DNA from: JANNSW01 sp031431235
Lineage (GTDB): Bacteria > Pseudomonadota > Alphaproteobacteria > Rhizobiales > Hyphomicrobiaceae
DNA length: 6,778 nt
NCBI GenBank assembly: GCA_031431235.1
Contig: JANPDA010000025.1
Coordinates: 1 to 6,778, forward strand
Direction of reading: 5' to 3'
The position numbers were made by a program, and so were the translations under genes. The notes beneath the pieces are model-generated. The model ran no database searches. It saw only the letters and a program-made list of their open reading frames with translations, and was not told the DNA's origin. Positions 6,518 to 6,778 of the stretch are shown piece after piece. Positions within the stretch are counted from its first letter, which is position 1; each line of letters opens with the position of its first letter.

Positions 6518-6701
6518 CTGGCTCCCCCATTTGCTCGACCGTTGCCACCTCCTCCAAGCTCGATTGGCTGGAGCAGTCCACGATCGTTTCAAGCCAGACC
6601 ATACCGACGGGATCGCAACCATCTGTGACGGTTCCGCAGTGGTTTTTTATGCAATTTGGTTGCGAGCGGGCGGCCATTCACGTGCCGTTCCGCGACGTAG
6701 C
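6518..6701. other. Intergenic region upstream of the RTX gene
   Basis: This gap of 184 bases lies between two leftward genes and probably contains the RTX promoter. It has a short AT-rich patch around 6643-6660 (a run of six T at 6643-6648). I could not find a convincing promoter pair, operator or RNA gene. A minus-strand reading frame from the ATG at 6677 crosses the region and overlaps the RTX start, but lacks a ribosome-binding site, so I do not call it. Confidence 0.4.
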
Positions 6702-6778
6702 CTAGCCGGCCACCGCGCCCGCCTCCACCCTCATCCGCCCCTCCTCGACGGCATGGCACGCCGCGCTCGTTCCCCTCG
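6702..6778 (-). CDS. C-terminal end of a gene entering from the right, possibly an oligopeptide ABC transporter ATPase
   Basis: Only the last 24 codons and a TAG stop at 6704-6702 are inside the window. The visible end contains GTSAACHAVEEGRM and then VEAGAVAG. An ACH preceded by a GH-like pair and followed by a short tail is typical of the end of the oligopeptide/dipeptide transporter C-terminal extension in DppD/DppF/OppD/OppF-type ATPases. Those proteins power peptide uptake at the inner membrane. The alignment is short and made from memory of the family pattern, so the product name is tentative. The other two minus-strand frames here are one with an early TGA and one rich in arginine and glycine, and neither looks better. 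Confidence 0.42.
   Translation of the reverse strand, partial: RGTSAACHAVEEGRMRVEAGAVAG

Noticed and set aside
6617..6648. A weak plus-strand hairpin (AACCA-CTG with CAG-TGGTT, one bulge) running into six T residues
   Set aside because: The stem is short, bulged and has an 11-base loop. No plus-strand gene ends nearby, and the leftward genes would read it in the wrong direction.
6441..6677. A 78-codon minus-strand frame with four cysteines crossing the RTX start
   Set aside because: It has no Shine-Dalgarno, overlaps the RTX beginning in another frame, and its second half becomes Arg/Gln/His-rich like a shadow frame.
1..6778. Search for CRISPR arrays, tRNA or rRNA genes, insertion sequences and long direct repeats
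   Set aside because: Nothing with regular spaced repeats, cloverleaf potential or transposase-like coding was seen by eye. No terminal inverted repeats or target duplications were found around the PIN pair.

Overview
The window looks like chromosomal DNA from a GC-rich alphaproteobacterium, probably of the Hyphomicrobiales/Rhizobiales or a nearby order. This rests on the base composition, the DmdC-type acyl-CoA dehydrogenase, the two-domain Sua5 protein and the style of the short RTX protein. The genus cannot be fixed from the sequence alone.

Layout. (1) Bases 1-891, minus strand: a Sua5-type threonylcarbamoyl-AMP synthase for tRNA t6A synthesis. Its last residues run off the left edge. (2) Bases 892-986: a short divergent intergenic region that should hold the promoters of sua5 and of the rightward operon. 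(3) Bases 987-6035, plus strand: five tightly packed genes that look like one transcription unit. They are an acyl-CoA dehydrogenase, a PIN-domain protein, an 85-residue partner protein starting at TTG, a crotonase-fold enoyl-CoA isomerase, and a 535-residue exported, membrane-anchored protein that I do not recognise. The junctions are +35, -14, -4 and +7 nt. (4) Bases 6036-6116: a short convergent gap with a small GC-rich hairpin. (5) Bases 6117-6517, minus strand: a short RTX (calcium-binding nonapeptide) protein split by an apparent one-base deletion. (6) Bases 6518-6701: intergenic, with an AT-rich patch near 6643-6660. (7) Bases 6702-6778, minus strand: the last 24 codons of a gene that may encode an oligopeptide-type ABC transporter ATPase.

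How the genes fit together. The dehydrogenase and the isomerase make sense as a fatty acyl-CoA (beta-oxidation) pair. The isomerase keeps one of the two crotonase glutamates, so double-bond isomerisation is more likely than hydration. The surprise is the PIN/85-residue pair between them. It looks like a toxin-antitoxin type module in toxin-first order, has lower GC (about 56% over 2821-3420 by hand count), and is joined by overlapping codons both internally and to the isomerase gene. The operon ends with an unrecognised protein: signal peptide, roughly 400-residue periplasmic part, then two or three C-terminal membrane segments. The PIN module and this last protein are the most interesting parts of the window.
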